Shown here: in pieces, positions 33,002 to 42,814 of the stretch
Position numbering within the stretch: the stretch's first letter is position 1
How the letters are laid out: each line of letters begins with the position of its first letter
Source: Burkholderia sp. Bp9142
GTDB taxonomy: Bacteria; Pseudomonadota; Gammaproteobacteria; Burkholderiales; Burkholderiaceae
Length of the DNA: 64,000 nt
NCBI RefSeq assembly: GCF_003853415.1
Contig: NZ_QTPP01000024.1
Location: forward strand, 1 to 64,000
Direction: 5' to 3'
Notes under the pieces: model-generated
Seen by the model: the letters and a program-made list of their open reading frames with translations, nothing else
Databases searched by the model: none
Told to the model about the DNA's origin: nothing
Program-made: the position numbers and the translations under genes

Positions 33002-34045
33002 ATGGCCTACGAAGCAGCTTCCGAACGTTATGCCGACATGCAATACCGCACCTGCGGCAAATCCGGGCTCCAACTGCCCGCCCTGTCGCTCGGCCTGTGG
33101 CACAACTTCGGCGACTCGACGCCGCTCGCGACGCAGCGCGAGATCCTGCGCACCGCGTTCGACCTCGGCATCAATCACTTCGACCTCGCGAACAACTACG
33201 GGCCGCCGTACGGCAGCGCCGAAACCAATTTCGGCCGGCTGCTGAAGGAGGATTTCCGGCCGTATCGCGACGAGTTGCTGATCTCGACGAAGGCCGGCTG
33301 GGACATGTGGCCGGGGCCGTACGGCAGCGGCGGCGGGTCGCGCAAGTACGTGCTCGCGAGCCTCGACCAGAGCCTGCAGCGGATGGGCCTCGACTACGTC
33401 GACATCTTCTATTCGCATCGCTTCGACGCGCACACGCCGCTCGAGGAAACGGCCGGCGCGCTCGCATCGGCCGTGCAGCAGGGCAAGGCGCTGTACATCG
33501 GCATCTCGTCGTATTCGGCCGCGAAGACGCGCGAGATGGCCGAACTGCTCGCGCAATACAAGGTGCCGCTGCTGATCCACCAGCCGTCGTACAACATGCT
33601 GAACCGCTGGATCGAGGAGGATCTGCTCGGTACGCTCGACGACATCGGTACGGGCAGCATCGCGTTCACGCCGCTCGCACAGGGGCTGCTGACGTCGAAG
33701 TACCTGAACGGGGTGCCGGCCGATGCGCGCGTGAACAAGCCGGGCGGCGGGTCGCTGAAGCAGGATCACCTGAGCGCGGACAACCTCGAGCACGTGCACA
33801 AGCTCAACGGCATCGCGCAGCGGCGCGGGCAGAGCCTCGCGCAGATGGCGCTCGCGTGGGTGTTGCGCCATGGCCGCGTGACGTCCGCGCTGATTGGCGC
33901 GAGCCGCGCGGAGCAGGTGCGTGAGAACGTCGGCGCGCTGAAGAACCTCGCATTCTCGGCCGACGAGCTCGCGGAGATCGATCGCTACGCGACCGAAGGC
34001 GGGATCAATCTGTGGGAAAAGCCGTCCACCGATCAGGCGATCTGA
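33002..34045 (+). CDS. Aldo/keto reductase, L-glyceraldehyde 3-phosphate reductase type
   Basis: 347-residue NADPH-dependent reductase of the YghZ/GprA group. The catalytic tetrad is visible: Asp and Tyr in DLANNYGPPYGSAE, Lys in STKAGWDMWPGPYG, His in YSHRFD. The insertion WDMWPGPYGSGGGSRKY is typical of this subgroup, which reduces methylglyoxal and L-glyceraldehyde 3-phosphate. C-terminal cofactor motif SALIGASRAEQVREN is intact. Confidence 0.9.
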   Translation: MAYEAASERYADMQYRTCGKSGLQLPALSLGLWHNFGDSTPLATQREILRTAFDLGINHFDLANNYGPPYGSAETNFGRLLKEDFRPYRDELLISTKAGWDMWPGPYGSGGGSRKYVLASLDQSLQRMGLDYVDIFYSHRFDAHTPLEETAGALASAVQQGKALYIGISSYSAAKTREMAELLAQYKVPLLIHQPSYNMLNRWIEEDLLGTLDDIGTGSIAFTPLAQGLLTSKYLNGVPADARVNKPGGGSLKQDHLSADNLEHVHKLNGIAQRRGQSLAQMALAWVLRHGRVTSALIGASRAEQVRENVGALKNLAFSADELAEIDRYATEGGINLWEKPSTDQAI

Positions 34046-34150
34046 CCGGCGGCAAGGACAGTCGATACGGGATGCGAACGATCGCATCCGGTATCGGAGC
34101 GCAAGCAAGCCGTCGCGTCACAGCGGCGCGACGGGCGCGCAGATGCGTCG

Positions 34151-34336
34151 CTAGAGCAGCGCAGGCAGGCCTTCGACGAGCAGGACCGCGACGCCGACGC
34201 CGAGGATGACGCCGAGCACGCGCAGCAGGTTGTGGCGGAATTCGGTTGCGCACGGCACCGCGCCGAGAAATAGCGCTCCGGCCAGCGCCATCGGAATCAA
34301 CAGGATGAAGTCGCCGATCGTGAAATAGGTCGTCAT
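34151..34336 (-). CDS. Small membrane protein, unknown
   Basis: 61 residues, almost all hydrophobic, with two helices (about 7-28 and 38-59) joined by VPCATEFRHNLLR. No family recognised. The ATG ending at 34336 is the last start in a longer frame and gives a clean membrane hairpin protein. Convergent with the reductase gene. Confidence 0.6.
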   Translation of the reverse strand: MTTYFTIGDFILLIPMALAGALFLGAVPCATEFRHNLLRVLGVILGVGVAVLLVEGLPALL

Positions 34337-34601
34337 GCGTGTCTCCAGAGTCGGCGGGACCAGGCACCCGCGCCGCTTCCCGCCCCATGCCGGGCATTTC
34401 TCGTATTGGACCGACCCGATTGCGAGCGGGGCGGATGGTTCGAGTATAGGCAACCCCGTCGCGTTTTTCGCTATCCGAACCATTAAAAGTATGCGGAAAA
34501 ACCCCCCGATTCCGCATTTTTCCCGCGAACCGGACGAATGCCTTGCGCAATTCTTTCCCGTTCCTTTCGATTTGCGCGGAAACGTCGTACGTGTTCGATA
34601 C

Positions 34602-34631
34602 GGGCCGCCGCACCCGCGGGTGCGGCGGCCC
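34602..34631. other. Strong hairpin downstream of the DMT exporter gene
   Basis: GGGCCGCCGCACCC / GGGTGCGGCGGCCC, a perfect 14-bp stem with a GC centre, just beyond the exporter stop at 34636. No U-tract on the minus strand, so it is a probable but non-standard terminator. The rest of 34337-34601 shows no gene. Confidence 0.6.
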
Positions 34632-34635
34632 CTCC

Positions 34636-35517
34636 TTATGCGCGATCGGGTTGCGTGCGAACGGCCGGCGTGCGGAACACGAGCGCAAGCCCCGCGACGA
34701 TCGCCCCCATGCCGGCGAGCGCGAGCGGCTCGGGCCGGTTGCCGAGCCAGACTGCGTCCATCAGCGTGGTGACGACGGGCACGAGATAGAACAGGCTCGT
34801 CACGTTGACGAGATCACCGCGCTGCATCAACCGGTAGAACAGCAGCTGCGCAATGACCGAGATCACGATGCCGAGCCACAGCAGCGGCACGACGAACGCC
34901 CAGCCGACATCGAGCGAGATCGGCCGGAACGGCAGGATCGCCACGCACAGCACGAGGCCGATCGCGTTCTGCAGCGGCAGCACGTCGGCGGGTGCGGCGC
35001 GCACGCGCTTTTGCAGCAGCGAGCCGGCGGTCAGCGCGACGAGCGCCGTGAGCGCGCACGCGACGCCCATGAGCGGCAGGCCGGCGCCGCCCACGCCGCG
35101 GCACACGACGAGCGCGAGACCGGCCAGCGACAGCCCGAGCCCCGCGACGCGCATCGGCTGCCAGCGCCGCTCGACGATCGCGAGCGTGAGGATCGGCTGC
35201 ACGCCGAGGATCGTCGCGAGCACGCCCGGTGCGATCCCGCGATCGAGCGCGAGCAGGTAGAAGATCGAATAGCCGCCCATCATCAGCAGGCCGGTCAGCG
35301 CGGCCATGCGCCGTTCGCCGCGCGGCGGCAGCCAGCGGCCGCGCAGGGTGGCCAGGACGAGCAGCACGAGTGACGCGAGCGCGAAGCGCGCGGTGAGAAA
35401 GACGAACGCGGATGCGTGACGCAGACCGAGTTCGGCGAAGATCGCGCCGCTGCTCCACAGCAGCACGAAGAGCGACGTCACGCCATGCGCGGCGAGCGCG
35501 CGTTTGAACGAAACCAT
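34636..35517 (-). CDS. DMT-superfamily (EamA) transporter
   Basis: 293-residue inner membrane transporter with ten predicted helices in two EamA repeats (WSSGAIFAELGLRHA and later GIVISVIAQLLFYRLMQRGD, LVNVTSLFYLVPVVTTLMD). Substrate unknown; the family exports amino acids and metabolites. The ATG ending at 35517 is preferred over one at 35553 because CAGGTGG precedes it at the right distance and the first helix starts 14 residues later. Confidence 0.88.
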   Translation of the reverse strand: MVSFKRALAAHGVTSLFVLLWSSGAIFAELGLRHASAFVFLTARFALASLVLLVLATLRGRWLPPRGERRMAALTGLLMMGGYSIFYLLALDRGIAPGVLATILGVQPILTLAIVERRWQPMRVAGLGLSLAGLALVVCRGVGGAGLPLMGVACALTALVALTAGSLLQKRVRAAPADVLPLQNAIGLVLCVAILPFRPISLDVGWAFVVPLLWLGIVISVIAQLLFYRLMQRGDLVNVTSLFYLVPVVTTLMDAVWLGNRPEPLALAGMGAIVAGLALVFRTPAVRTQPDRA

Positions 35518-36294
35518 GTGAATCCACCTGTCGAACGGATCGAAACGTTCCATGTCGCGCGCGCGGCAACGCGCCGTGCGTGATCACGCACGAACGGCCA
35601 CAAACGGGCGAATGGAAAACGGAAAACGCAAGCCGGCGGGTCAGCCGACGCGTGCCGCCGGCGGGGGCGGCGCGGCGCCGACGAGCGGCGGTGCGACAGG
35701 GGGAGGAAGGACCGACGGATGCGCGCACGCCTGCGGCCGCGAGTCGAACTGCGGCCGGGATTTTGCGAGAGCGGACGTGAGCGGATGCATCGTGTCGAAA
35801 GGCGCTTGAACGCGGATGAGCGTCAAAGGTAACGCAAGGCGGCCATCCCGCGCAACCGGTGGCAAGCCGACGCCGCGCGCCCGACCGTCGGGCGGCGCGA
35901 TTGCGTTCGACGCCGGCGCCGCCATGCGGCGGCCGAGGGCGCGGTTCCGTCGGGTGCGCTCACGCGAAATCGCCTGACGGCTGAGGCGAAGGCCGGACGA
36001 TACGTGCATTGCGCGATTCGCGTGCATCTTGCATGGCCGGCCGGATTCGGCAGGCAGTCACATTCGACAGGGTATGATGGGGGTATCCGCCCGTGCAAGC
36101 GCACGCGCGATACAGTGGTTGATTGGAGACATTCGACGAATTCGCGGCACTTCACCCGCTTCTTCTTCTTTTCGCGCTTCGATAAACCGTGAACAATGGG
36201 ATCACGCGCAACACCCCGGCGAGGGCGGCGCGGATCGTGCATTTGCCGGCTCGCCAGCGGGCCGGGTTTCAAGTTTCAAGAGTGGGGAACCATC
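35518..36294. other. 777-bp gap without a convincing gene
   Basis: Frames exist on both strands (for example 35641-36027 minus, 35552-35809 plus), but their products are low-complexity Arg/Ala/Pro/Gly strings without motifs. Composition falls towards AT near 36000-36200, which probably carries the promoter of the small gene at 36295. Confidence 0.5.
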
Positions 36295-36507
36295 ATGCAT
36301 GTCGGGTCGATTGTCTGTACTACCCATATCGCGGTGCCGAAGGGCGCGCGCGGCATCGTCCAGCGCGTTCTGGGCGACATGGCCATGGTGACCTGGTACG
36401 CGGGCGTGCCGGGCGAGTCGAAGGAACTCAACACCGAGCCGTTCTTTCTCGAGGACCTGATCGACACCGGCGAATCCGTGCTGCCGGCCGGCGCCGCGAT
36501 CCACTGA
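36295..36507 (+). CDS. Small conserved-looking hypothetical protein
   Basis: 70 residues, soluble, starting MHVGSIVCTTHIAVPKG and containing GIVQRVLGDMAMVTWYAG and PFFLEDLIDTGE. It reads like a small folded beta-rich domain, but I know no family. GTGGGGA precedes the ATG at 36295. It lies 49 bp before the kinase gene, so the two could be co-transcribed. Confidence 0.65.
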   Translation: MHVGSIVCTTHIAVPKGARGIVQRVLGDMAMVTWYAGVPGESKELNTEPFFLEDLIDTGESVLPAGAAIH

Positions 36508-36556
36508 GCACGCGCGCCGCACCGGACGCTCGTGTTTCGGCGAGGCTGACGGCACA

Positions 36557-37588
36557 ATGCGGGGCATGAAAGACGTCACTTCCGCCCCTGCTGCTCCCGC
36601 CGGCCCGCCGTTCGCCGGCCTCACGCCCGAGTGCGTGCTCGACGCGCTCGACAGTGTGCTGATACCGGCCGGGCTGCGCACCGACGGGCGCCTGCTCGCC
36701 CTCAACAGCTACGAAAACCGCGTCTACCAGGTCGGCATCGAAGACGGCCCGCCCGTCGTCGCGAAGTTCTACCGGCCCGCACGCTGGTCGGACGATGCGA
36801 TCCTGGAAGAGCATGCGTTCGTCGCCGAACTCGCCGCGCGCGAGATTCCGGCGGTGCCCGCGCGCGCGTTCGACGGCCGCACGCTGCACGCGTTCGACGG
36901 CTTCCGCTTCTCGATCTTCGAGCGGCGCGGCGGCCGCGCGCCCGATCTCGACCGCAGCGACACGCTCGAATGGCTCGGCCGTTTCATCGGCCGGATTCAC
37001 GCGGTCGGCGCGACGCAGCCCTATGTCGCGCGTCCGGTGCTCGACATCCGCACGTTCGGCTACGAGCCGCGCGATTACCTGCTCGCGCAGGATTTTCTTC
37101 CCGACGATGTACGGCCGGCCTACGAGACGGTGGTCGCGCTCGCGCTCGAAGGCGTCGAGGCCGCGTTCGAGCGTGCGGGCGACATCCGCCTGCTGCGCAC
37201 GCACGGCGACTGCCATCCGAGCAACGTGCTGTGGACCGACGCGGGCCCGCATTTCGTCGACTTCGACGACAGCCGGATGGCGCCGGCGGTCCAGGACCTG
37301 TGGCTGCTGCTGCCGGGCGATCGCGACGGCGCGTCGCGCGCGCTCGCGGACCTGCTCGCCGGTTACGAGGATTTCTGCGATTTCGAGCCGCGCGAACTGC
37401 ATCTGGTCGAAGCGCTGCGCACGCTGCGCTTGATCCACTACGCGGCCTGGCTTGCGCGCCGCTGGGACGATCCGGCGTTTCCGGCCGCGTTCCCGTGGTT
37501 CAACACGCATCGCTACTGGGAAGCACGCGTGCTCGAACTGCGCGAGCAGATCGGCGCGATGCAGGAGGGGCCGCTCTGGCCTGTGTGA
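36557..37588 (+). CDS. srkA: Stress response kinase A (SrkA/RdoA/YihE type)
   Basis: 343-residue Ser/Thr kinase of the choline-kinase/APH fold. Seen: LNSYENRVYQVG (nucleotide loop), VVAKFYRPARWSDDAILEEH (Lys and helix Glu), the catalytic loop THGDCHPSNVLW and the metal-binding FVDFDDSRMAPAVQDLWLLL. In enterobacteria SrkA counters stress-induced death. A start at 36566 in the same frame is equally possible. Confidence 0.9.
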   Translation: MRGMKDVTSAPAAPAGPPFAGLTPECVLDALDSVLIPAGLRTDGRLLALNSYENRVYQVGIEDGPPVVAKFYRPARWSDDAILEEHAFVAELAAREIPAVPARAFDGRTLHAFDGFRFSIFERRGGRAPDLDRSDTLEWLGRFIGRIHAVGATQPYVARPVLDIRTFGYEPRDYLLAQDFLPDDVRPAYETVVALALEGVEAAFERAGDIRLLRTHGDCHPSNVLWTDAGPHFVDFDDSRMAPAVQDLWLLLPGDRDGASRALADLLAGYEDFCDFEPRELHLVEALRTLRLIHYAAWLARRWDDPAFPAAFPWFNTHRYWEARVLELREQIGAMQEGPLWPV

Positions 37589-37610
37589 CGGCGCGCGCGG
37601 CCCCCATCGC

Positions 37611-39053
37611 TCAGAACTTCAGCATCATTTTGATCACCGCGGCGAAGCGCTTGCCGTAAGGCGGCGCGATCAGCCCGCGGGTGTTCAGGCGCGCCTGCGT
37701 GAGCACGGGCTTCATCTTCGAGAACGTCACGAAGCCGTCGTAGCCGTGATACGCACCCATCCCGCTCGCGCCGACGCCGCCGAATGGCAAGCTGCCGCAC
37801 GCGATGTGCATCAGCGCGTCGTTGACCGTCACGCCACCCGAGATCGTTTCGCGCATCACGCGGTCGATCGTGCCGCCATCCTCGTCGAACAGGTACAGCG
37901 CGAGCGGCCGCGGACGCGCGTTCACATAGGCGATCGCTTCGTCGAGCCGCTCGTACGGCACGAGCGGCAGCAGCGGCCCGAAGATTTCCTCCTGCATCAG
38001 CTGCGACGCGGCGGGCACGTGCGTGAGCGCGCACGGCACGAAGCGGCGCGAAGCGGGATCGGACCGTGCGTCCGACAGCGGATGCAGTTGCGCGCCGGCC
38101 GCCTGCGCGTCGGTCGCAAGCTGTTGCAGCCGGGCGTAATGGCGCGGCGACACGATCGTCGTGTAGTCGCCGTTGGTCGACAGGTCCGGATACAGCCTCG
38201 CGAAGCGCGCCCGCGCGCGTTCGATGAACGCGGCTTCCATCCCGCGCGGCAGCAGCACGTAGTCGGGCGCGATGCAGGTCTGACCCGCATTCAGCGTCTT
38301 GCCGCTGATGATTGCGTCGACGGCCGCATCGAAGCGCGCATTCGGACCGACGATCGCCGGCGACTTGCCGCCGAGCTCGAGCGTGACGGGCGTGAGGTTG
38401 TCGGCCGCGGCGCGCATCACGTGGCGGCCGACATGCGTCGAACCGGTGAACAGCAGGTGATCGAACGGCAGCGCGCTGAACGCGGCGCCGATCTCGGCAT
38501 CGCCGTTCACGACCGCGACGTGATCGCGCGAGAAGGTCTTCGCGATCAGCTGCTCGAACAGCGCCGACGTGCGCGGTGTCAGTTCGGACATCTTGATGAT
38601 CGCGCGGTTGCCGGCCGCGAGCGCGCAGATCAGCGGCCCGGCCGCGAGCAGGATCGGATAGTTCCACGGCACGACGATGCCGACCACGCCGAGCGGCTGC
38701 GGCAGCACCTTCGCGCGCGCCGGCCGCAGCCACTTGTTCATCGGCTTGCGGATCGGCTTCATCCAGCGCTTGCCGTGCTTGAGTGCGTCGTCGATCTCTT
38801 CCTTCGCCATCCAGATTTCCGACAGCAGCACTTCCTGCTTCGCGCGATGCCCGAAGTCGGCGCTGATCGCATCGGCGAGCGCATCCGCATGATCGATCAG
38901 CATCGTGCGCAGCGCGCGCAGGTGCCGCGCACGGGCGTCCCACTCCGGATACGGCGCGCGCAGGTAGGCCGCGCGCTGGTCGCGCAGCAGCGTCGTCAGC
39001 GTATCGACCGACGGCAGCGCTTGCGGGGCCAGTTCGGGCAGGTCGTTCTTCAT
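37611..39053 (-). CDS. calB: Coniferyl aldehyde dehydrogenase-type ALDH
   Basis: 480-residue NAD(P)-dependent aldehyde dehydrogenase of the CalB subgroup. GVVGIVVPWNYPILL, FTGSTHVGRHV, the general-base Glu in LELGGKSPAIVGP and catalytic Cys260 in AGQTCIAPDYVL are all present. The long C-terminal end (PPYGKRFAAVIKMML) is typical of this group, which has a membrane-associated tail. GGAGGAG precedes the ATG ending at 39053. Its convergent neighbour is the kinase gene and its divergent neighbour a GMC oxidoreductase that could supply aldehydes. Real substrate unproven. Confidence 0.88.
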   Translation of the reverse strand: MKNDLPELAPQALPSVDTLTTLLRDQRAAYLRAPYPEWDARARHLRALRTMLIDHADALADAISADFGHRAKQEVLLSEIWMAKEEIDDALKHGKRWMKPIRKPMNKWLRPARAKVLPQPLGVVGIVVPWNYPILLAAGPLICALAAGNRAIIKMSELTPRTSALFEQLIAKTFSRDHVAVVNGDAEIGAAFSALPFDHLLFTGSTHVGRHVMRAAADNLTPVTLELGGKSPAIVGPNARFDAAVDAIISGKTLNAGQTCIAPDYVLLPRGMEAAFIERARARFARLYPDLSTNGDYTTIVSPRHYARLQQLATDAQAAGAQLHPLSDARSDPASRRFVPCALTHVPAASQLMQEEIFGPLLPLVPYERLDEAIAYVNARPRPLALYLFDEDGGTIDRVMRETISGGVTVNDALMHIACGSLPFGGVGASGMGAYHGYDGFVTFSKMKPVLTQARLNTRGLIAPPYGKRFAAVIKMMLKF

Positions 39054-39774
39054 GTCGTCTCCTCCAGTTGGGCGTGGCACGTCGGCCAGCAGTCAGGCCG
39101 CACGTACCCGCTCGGCGAGCGTGGCGGGGCGGGTCGGGATGGCGCGCGTCGCGCGGCGCGGGGCCGGATGCGATGCGCGGTCGAAAACAGGGTGCAGCGT
39201 GCGGCAAGCGTCGCATCCGCGCGACGGTGCCCGCGTCGGAAAACGGGGTTGCACGGTCCGCGCGTCCGGCCCGATGCGATGTCCGGCCGGTGCGCGACGG
39301 CGCGCCGCGGGTGCTTGCGGGCGCACCGACGCGGGGCCGCGCGAGGCGCGCGGCGACACACGTACCGGCAGGTCGTGCCGCTCACGCGACGCGCCGTCCA
39401 AACGGGCGGCGACACGCCGCGTCGTTCGATTTCGACCGGCCGCGCGCACGGTGCCGGCCGTTACTGTCCAGGCATCCGTTTGAAATGAAATGCGGGCCGC
39501 GCGCGGTGCGCCCGGACAACCCGGTCGGCCCGCGGCCCGCAGAACGTCGCGCTGCATCGTCGTCTCCCCAGTGTCGCGACAGCGCGGCTTCTGGCGGCCG
39601 GTGCATCGCGTCGCATCAATCGATACATCTTAAATTTAGTTCACGCGGGCGTTTAGAGGAATCGCTCTTGAATCGGCTTGCCGCGTGCGTGACGGCCATT
39701 CCTACAATGCCCGAACATTACAAGCGGGAGCCGGGCCGCGCCGGGCGCCGTTCATGACACGAAGGAGACGTGAC
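39054..39774. other. 721-bp divergent intergenic region
   Basis: Lies between the divergent calB-type and GMC genes. Frames here give Arg-rich, motif-free products and are discarded. The AT-rich stretch near 39620-39665 (around TCTTAAATTTAG) is the best place for the GMC promoter. No regulator gene is present between the two. Confidence 0.5.
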
Positions 39775-41415
39775 ATGCAATACGACTACATCATCGTCGG
39801 CGGAGGGTCGGGCGGGTCGAGCCTCGCCAGCCGCCTCGCCGATGCATGCCCCGACGCGACGATCGCGCTGATCGAGGCCGGTTCGCACACGGAGCGCAAC
39901 CTGCTCGTCAACATGCCGGTGGGGATCGCCGCGCTCGTACCGTTCAAGCTCGGCACGAACTACGGTTACGAGACGGTGCCGCAGCCGGGCCTCGGCGGCC
40001 GTCGCGGCTACCAGCCGCGCGGGCGCGGGATGGGCGGCTCGAGCGCGATCAATGCGATGATCTACACGCGCGGCCACCCGGGCGACTACGACGAGTGGGC
40101 ACAACTCGGCGCGACGGGCTGGGGCTGGCAGGACGTGCTGCCGTATTTCCGTCGCGCGGAAGGCAACGCGCGTGGCGCCGACGCCTGGCACGGCGCGGAC
40201 GGTCCGCTGACGGTTTCCGATCTGCGCTTTCGTAATCCGTTCTCCGAACGATTCATCCAGGCCGCACATGCGGCCGGCTATCCGCTCAACGACGATTTCA
40301 ACGGCGCGACGCAGGAAGGCGTCGGCTTCTATCAGGTCACGCATCGCGACGGCTCGCGCTGCAGCGTCGCGCGTGCGTACATCTACGGCCGCGACCGGCC
40401 GAACCTGCACGTGATCACCGATGCGACGGTGCTGCGCGTGGGCTTCGACGGCAAGCACGCGGTCGGCGTCGTGGTGTCGCGCGACGGACGCGTCGAGACG
40501 CTCGGCGCGCGTGCGGAAGTGATCCTGTCGGCCGGCGCGTTCAATTCGCCGCAACTGCTGATGTGCTCGGGGATCGGTCCGGCGGAGCAGCTGCGCCGGC
40601 ACGGCATCGCGGTCGTGCAGGACGCGCCGGACGTCGGCGCCAACCTGATCGACCATATCGACTTCATCATCAACACGCGCGTGAATTCGTCGGAGCTGGT
40701 CGGCGTCTGCCTGCGCGGGATCGCGAAGATGACGCCGGCGCTCGCGCGCTATTTCTCGAGCCGCACGGGGATGATGACGAGCAACGTCGCGGAGGCCGGC
40801 GGCTTCATCAAGAGCGATCCGTCGCTCGACCGACCGGACCTGCAGCTGCATTTCTGCACGGCGCTCGTCGACGACCACAACCGCAAGATGCACTGGGGCT
40901 TCGGCTATTCGCTGCACGTGTGCGCGCTGCGCCCGTTCAGCCGCGGCACGGTCGCCCTCGCGAGCGGCGATGCGCGCGACGCGCCGCTGATCGATCCGCG
41001 CTTCTTCAGCGACACGCGCGACCTCGACTTGCTCGTGCGCGGCGCGCAGGCAATGCGCCGGATCCTGTCGCAGGCGCCGCTTGCGTCGCAGGGCGGGCGC
41101 GAGCTGTACACGCGGGCGGACCAGAGCGAAGCCGAGCTGCGCGCGACGATCGTCGCGCACGCCGACTCGATCTATCACCCGGTGGGCACCTGCCGGATGG
41201 GTTCCGATGCGCGCGCGGTCGTGGATCCGCAACTGCGCGTGCGCGGTGTCGAAGGGCTGCGGGTGGTGGATGCGTCGGTGATGCCGACGCTGATCGGCGG
41301 GAACACGAATGCGCCGTCGGTGATGATCGGCGAACGCGCGGCGGACTTCATCGTCGCGACGCACCGGGGCGGCGTGCCGCGCGGCGAGGCGGCCGCGACG
41401 GTGCACGGCCGCTGA
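39775..41415 (+). CDS. GMC-family FAD alcohol dehydrogenase (choline dehydrogenase-like)
   Basis: 546-residue flavoprotein oxidising an alcohol to an aldehyde. The FAD-binding start YIIVGGGSGGSSLASRL, GMC signature 1 (RGRGMGGSSAINAMIYTRG), signature 2 (SAGAFNSPQLLMCSGIGP) and the active-site His in SIYHPVGTCRMG are all present. GGAGAC precedes the ATG at 39775. It resembles AlkJ/PEG-dehydrogenase-type enzymes. With the aldehyde dehydrogenase opposite, alcohol could go to acid through an aldehyde (inference). Confidence 0.9.
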   Translation: MQYDYIIVGGGSGGSSLASRLADACPDATIALIEAGSHTERNLLVNMPVGIAALVPFKLGTNYGYETVPQPGLGGRRGYQPRGRGMGGSSAINAMIYTRGHPGDYDEWAQLGATGWGWQDVLPYFRRAEGNARGADAWHGADGPLTVSDLRFRNPFSERFIQAAHAAGYPLNDDFNGATQEGVGFYQVTHRDGSRCSVARAYIYGRDRPNLHVITDATVLRVGFDGKHAVGVVVSRDGRVETLGARAEVILSAGAFNSPQLLMCSGIGPAEQLRRHGIAVVQDAPDVGANLIDHIDFIINTRVNSSELVGVCLRGIAKMTPALARYFSSRTGMMTSNVAEAGGFIKSDPSLDRPDLQLHFCTALVDDHNRKMHWGFGYSLHVCALRPFSRGTVALASGDARDAPLIDPRFFSDTRDLDLLVRGAQAMRRILSQAPLASQGGRELYTRADQSEAELRATIVAHADSIYHPVGTCRMGSDARAVVDPQLRVRGVEGLRVVDASVMPTLIGGNTNAPSVMIGERAADFIVATHRGGVPRGEAAATVHGR

Positions 41416-41427
41416 GCGGCGCGATGC

Positions 41428-42783
41428 TCAGGCGAACGTATCGACGAGGCCCGCGCGGCTCACGGTCGCGGCGGCGGCTGCGGATTGCGCAGCGTCGACC
41501 GGTGCGTCGACGGCTGACGATCCGGCGCGTGCGCGCGGCGACGATTGGCCGCCGGCGAAGCGCTGTTGCGGGTTCTGCTGCTGCGAAGCGAAGCCGCCGT
41601 CGCTGACGGTCGCGCTGCCCAGGCCGAGCCCGCCCGCTTCCATCGCTTCGCGCAGCTTCGGCAGCGCGGCTTCCACCGCATCGCGCACCTGTGCGTGCTG
41701 CGATACGAACAGCGCATGCGCGTGGTTGTCCGCGACACGCAGCACGACCTGCAGCGGGCCGAGGTCCGGCGGGTTCAGCGTCAGCTCGGCGCTCTGCTGG
41801 TGCGCGTTCGACAGGAACACGACCTTCTGGCTCAGCGCGTCGGTCCAGTCGGCGGTCCCGACATGTGGGGCCAGCACATGCGGGTTGGCCGCGGCGATCG
41901 AGCTTGCGGCGGGCGATGCCGGGATGTTTGCTTGTGCAGCTGCCGCAGCCGTCGCGGCGGCTGCGGCCGTTGCGTCGGCAGTCGGGCTGGCGGTTTCCTC
42001 GGCGGCCGCGAGTGCGTGCGCGGCGGGCTGGCCGGTTGCGCCGGCCTGCAGCGCCGGTGCGGTGGCTTGCGTGGGCGTCTGCTGCGTCGCGAGCGCGCCT
42101 TTCGCGTCGGCGAGCGTGCGGTCGAAGGTCGGGACTGTCGGCGTCAGCGGTGCGGCGGCGGCCGATGCGGATGTCGTCGATGCCGGCGCTGCCGCTGCCG
42201 TTGCCGTGCTCGCCGCAGGCATCGCGATCGCACCCGCGCCGCCGGTCAGCTTCGCCAGCGCGGCCTGCAGCGCGTCGCGGCCCGATGCGGGCACGGCCGG
42301 CTCGGCGGCCGCATCCTTGCCTGCATGATTCGTCAGCGCGGCCGCGGCGTCCGGCTGGCCGGACACGGCCGTCGTTTGCGCGGCCGTGGCGGCGGTAGCG
42401 GCGTCGGCCGGCATCGCGCCGTTCGCGCGCGCCTGCAGCTGTGCCTGCACGGCGGCGGCCGCGGCGAGCGCGGCGGCGTCGGGATTGGGCGTCGCGATCG
42501 CATCGTCGGCCGACTGGTCGTCGTCGCGGTCGGCGGGTTTCGCGCCGGCGGCCGGCGTCGACGACGCCTGTTTCGTCGCGGCGTCCGGCTTGCCGGCGTT
42601 CGCCGCGTCGTGCCGCGTGTCGACGCTTTGCTTCAGCGTCTGCGCGAACGGCACGGCGGCCGGGCTGGTTGCGGCATCGTTGCCGGCGGACGTCGCGGCG
42701 GCGGACGAACCCGCGCCGCGGACGGCCTTGAGTGCGGTGCCGGCGGTGTCGAGCAGCGCGCCGAGCAGGGGCAGGGGAGACAT
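41428..42783 (-). CDS. fliK: Flagellar hook-length control protein FliK
   Basis: 451-residue exported ruler that sets hook length and triggers the switch to filament export. The first 330 residues are Ala/Pro/Thr-rich and low complexity, as usual. The conserved C-terminal hook domain lies at about 340-425, with AELTLNPPDLGPLQVVLRV and VRDAVEAALPKLREAMEAGG. Last gene of the fliFGHIJK run, 31 bp after fliJ. Confidence 0.93.
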   Translation of the reverse strand: MSPLPLLGALLDTAGTALKAVRGAGSSAAATSAGNDAATSPAAVPFAQTLKQSVDTRHDAANAGKPDAATKQASSTPAAGAKPADRDDDQSADDAIATPNPDAAALAAAAAVQAQLQARANGAMPADAATAATAAQTTAVSGQPDAAAALTNHAGKDAAAEPAVPASGRDALQAALAKLTGGAGAIAMPAASTATAAAAPASTTSASAAAAPLTPTVPTFDRTLADAKGALATQQTPTQATAPALQAGATGQPAAHALAAAEETASPTADATAAAAATAAAAAQANIPASPAASSIAAANPHVLAPHVGTADWTDALSQKVVFLSNAHQQSAELTLNPPDLGPLQVVLRVADNHAHALFVSQHAQVRDAVEAALPKLREAMEAGGLGLGSATVSDGGFASQQQNPQQRFAGGQSSPRARAGSSAVDAPVDAAQSAAAAATVSRAGLVDTFA

Positions 42784-42814
42784 GACGGTTCTCTCGTTCG
42801 AAAGCGGTGAGCGA

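Noticed and set aside
35552..36027. Small frames in the 777-bp gap after the DMT exporter
   Set aside because: Low-complexity Arg/Ala/Pro/Gly products with no motif or good start signal.
39718..41406. 562-codon minus-strand frame opposite the GMC oxidoreductase
   Set aside because: Antisense shadow; no motifs, while the plus strand holds full GMC signatures and a good ribosome binding site.
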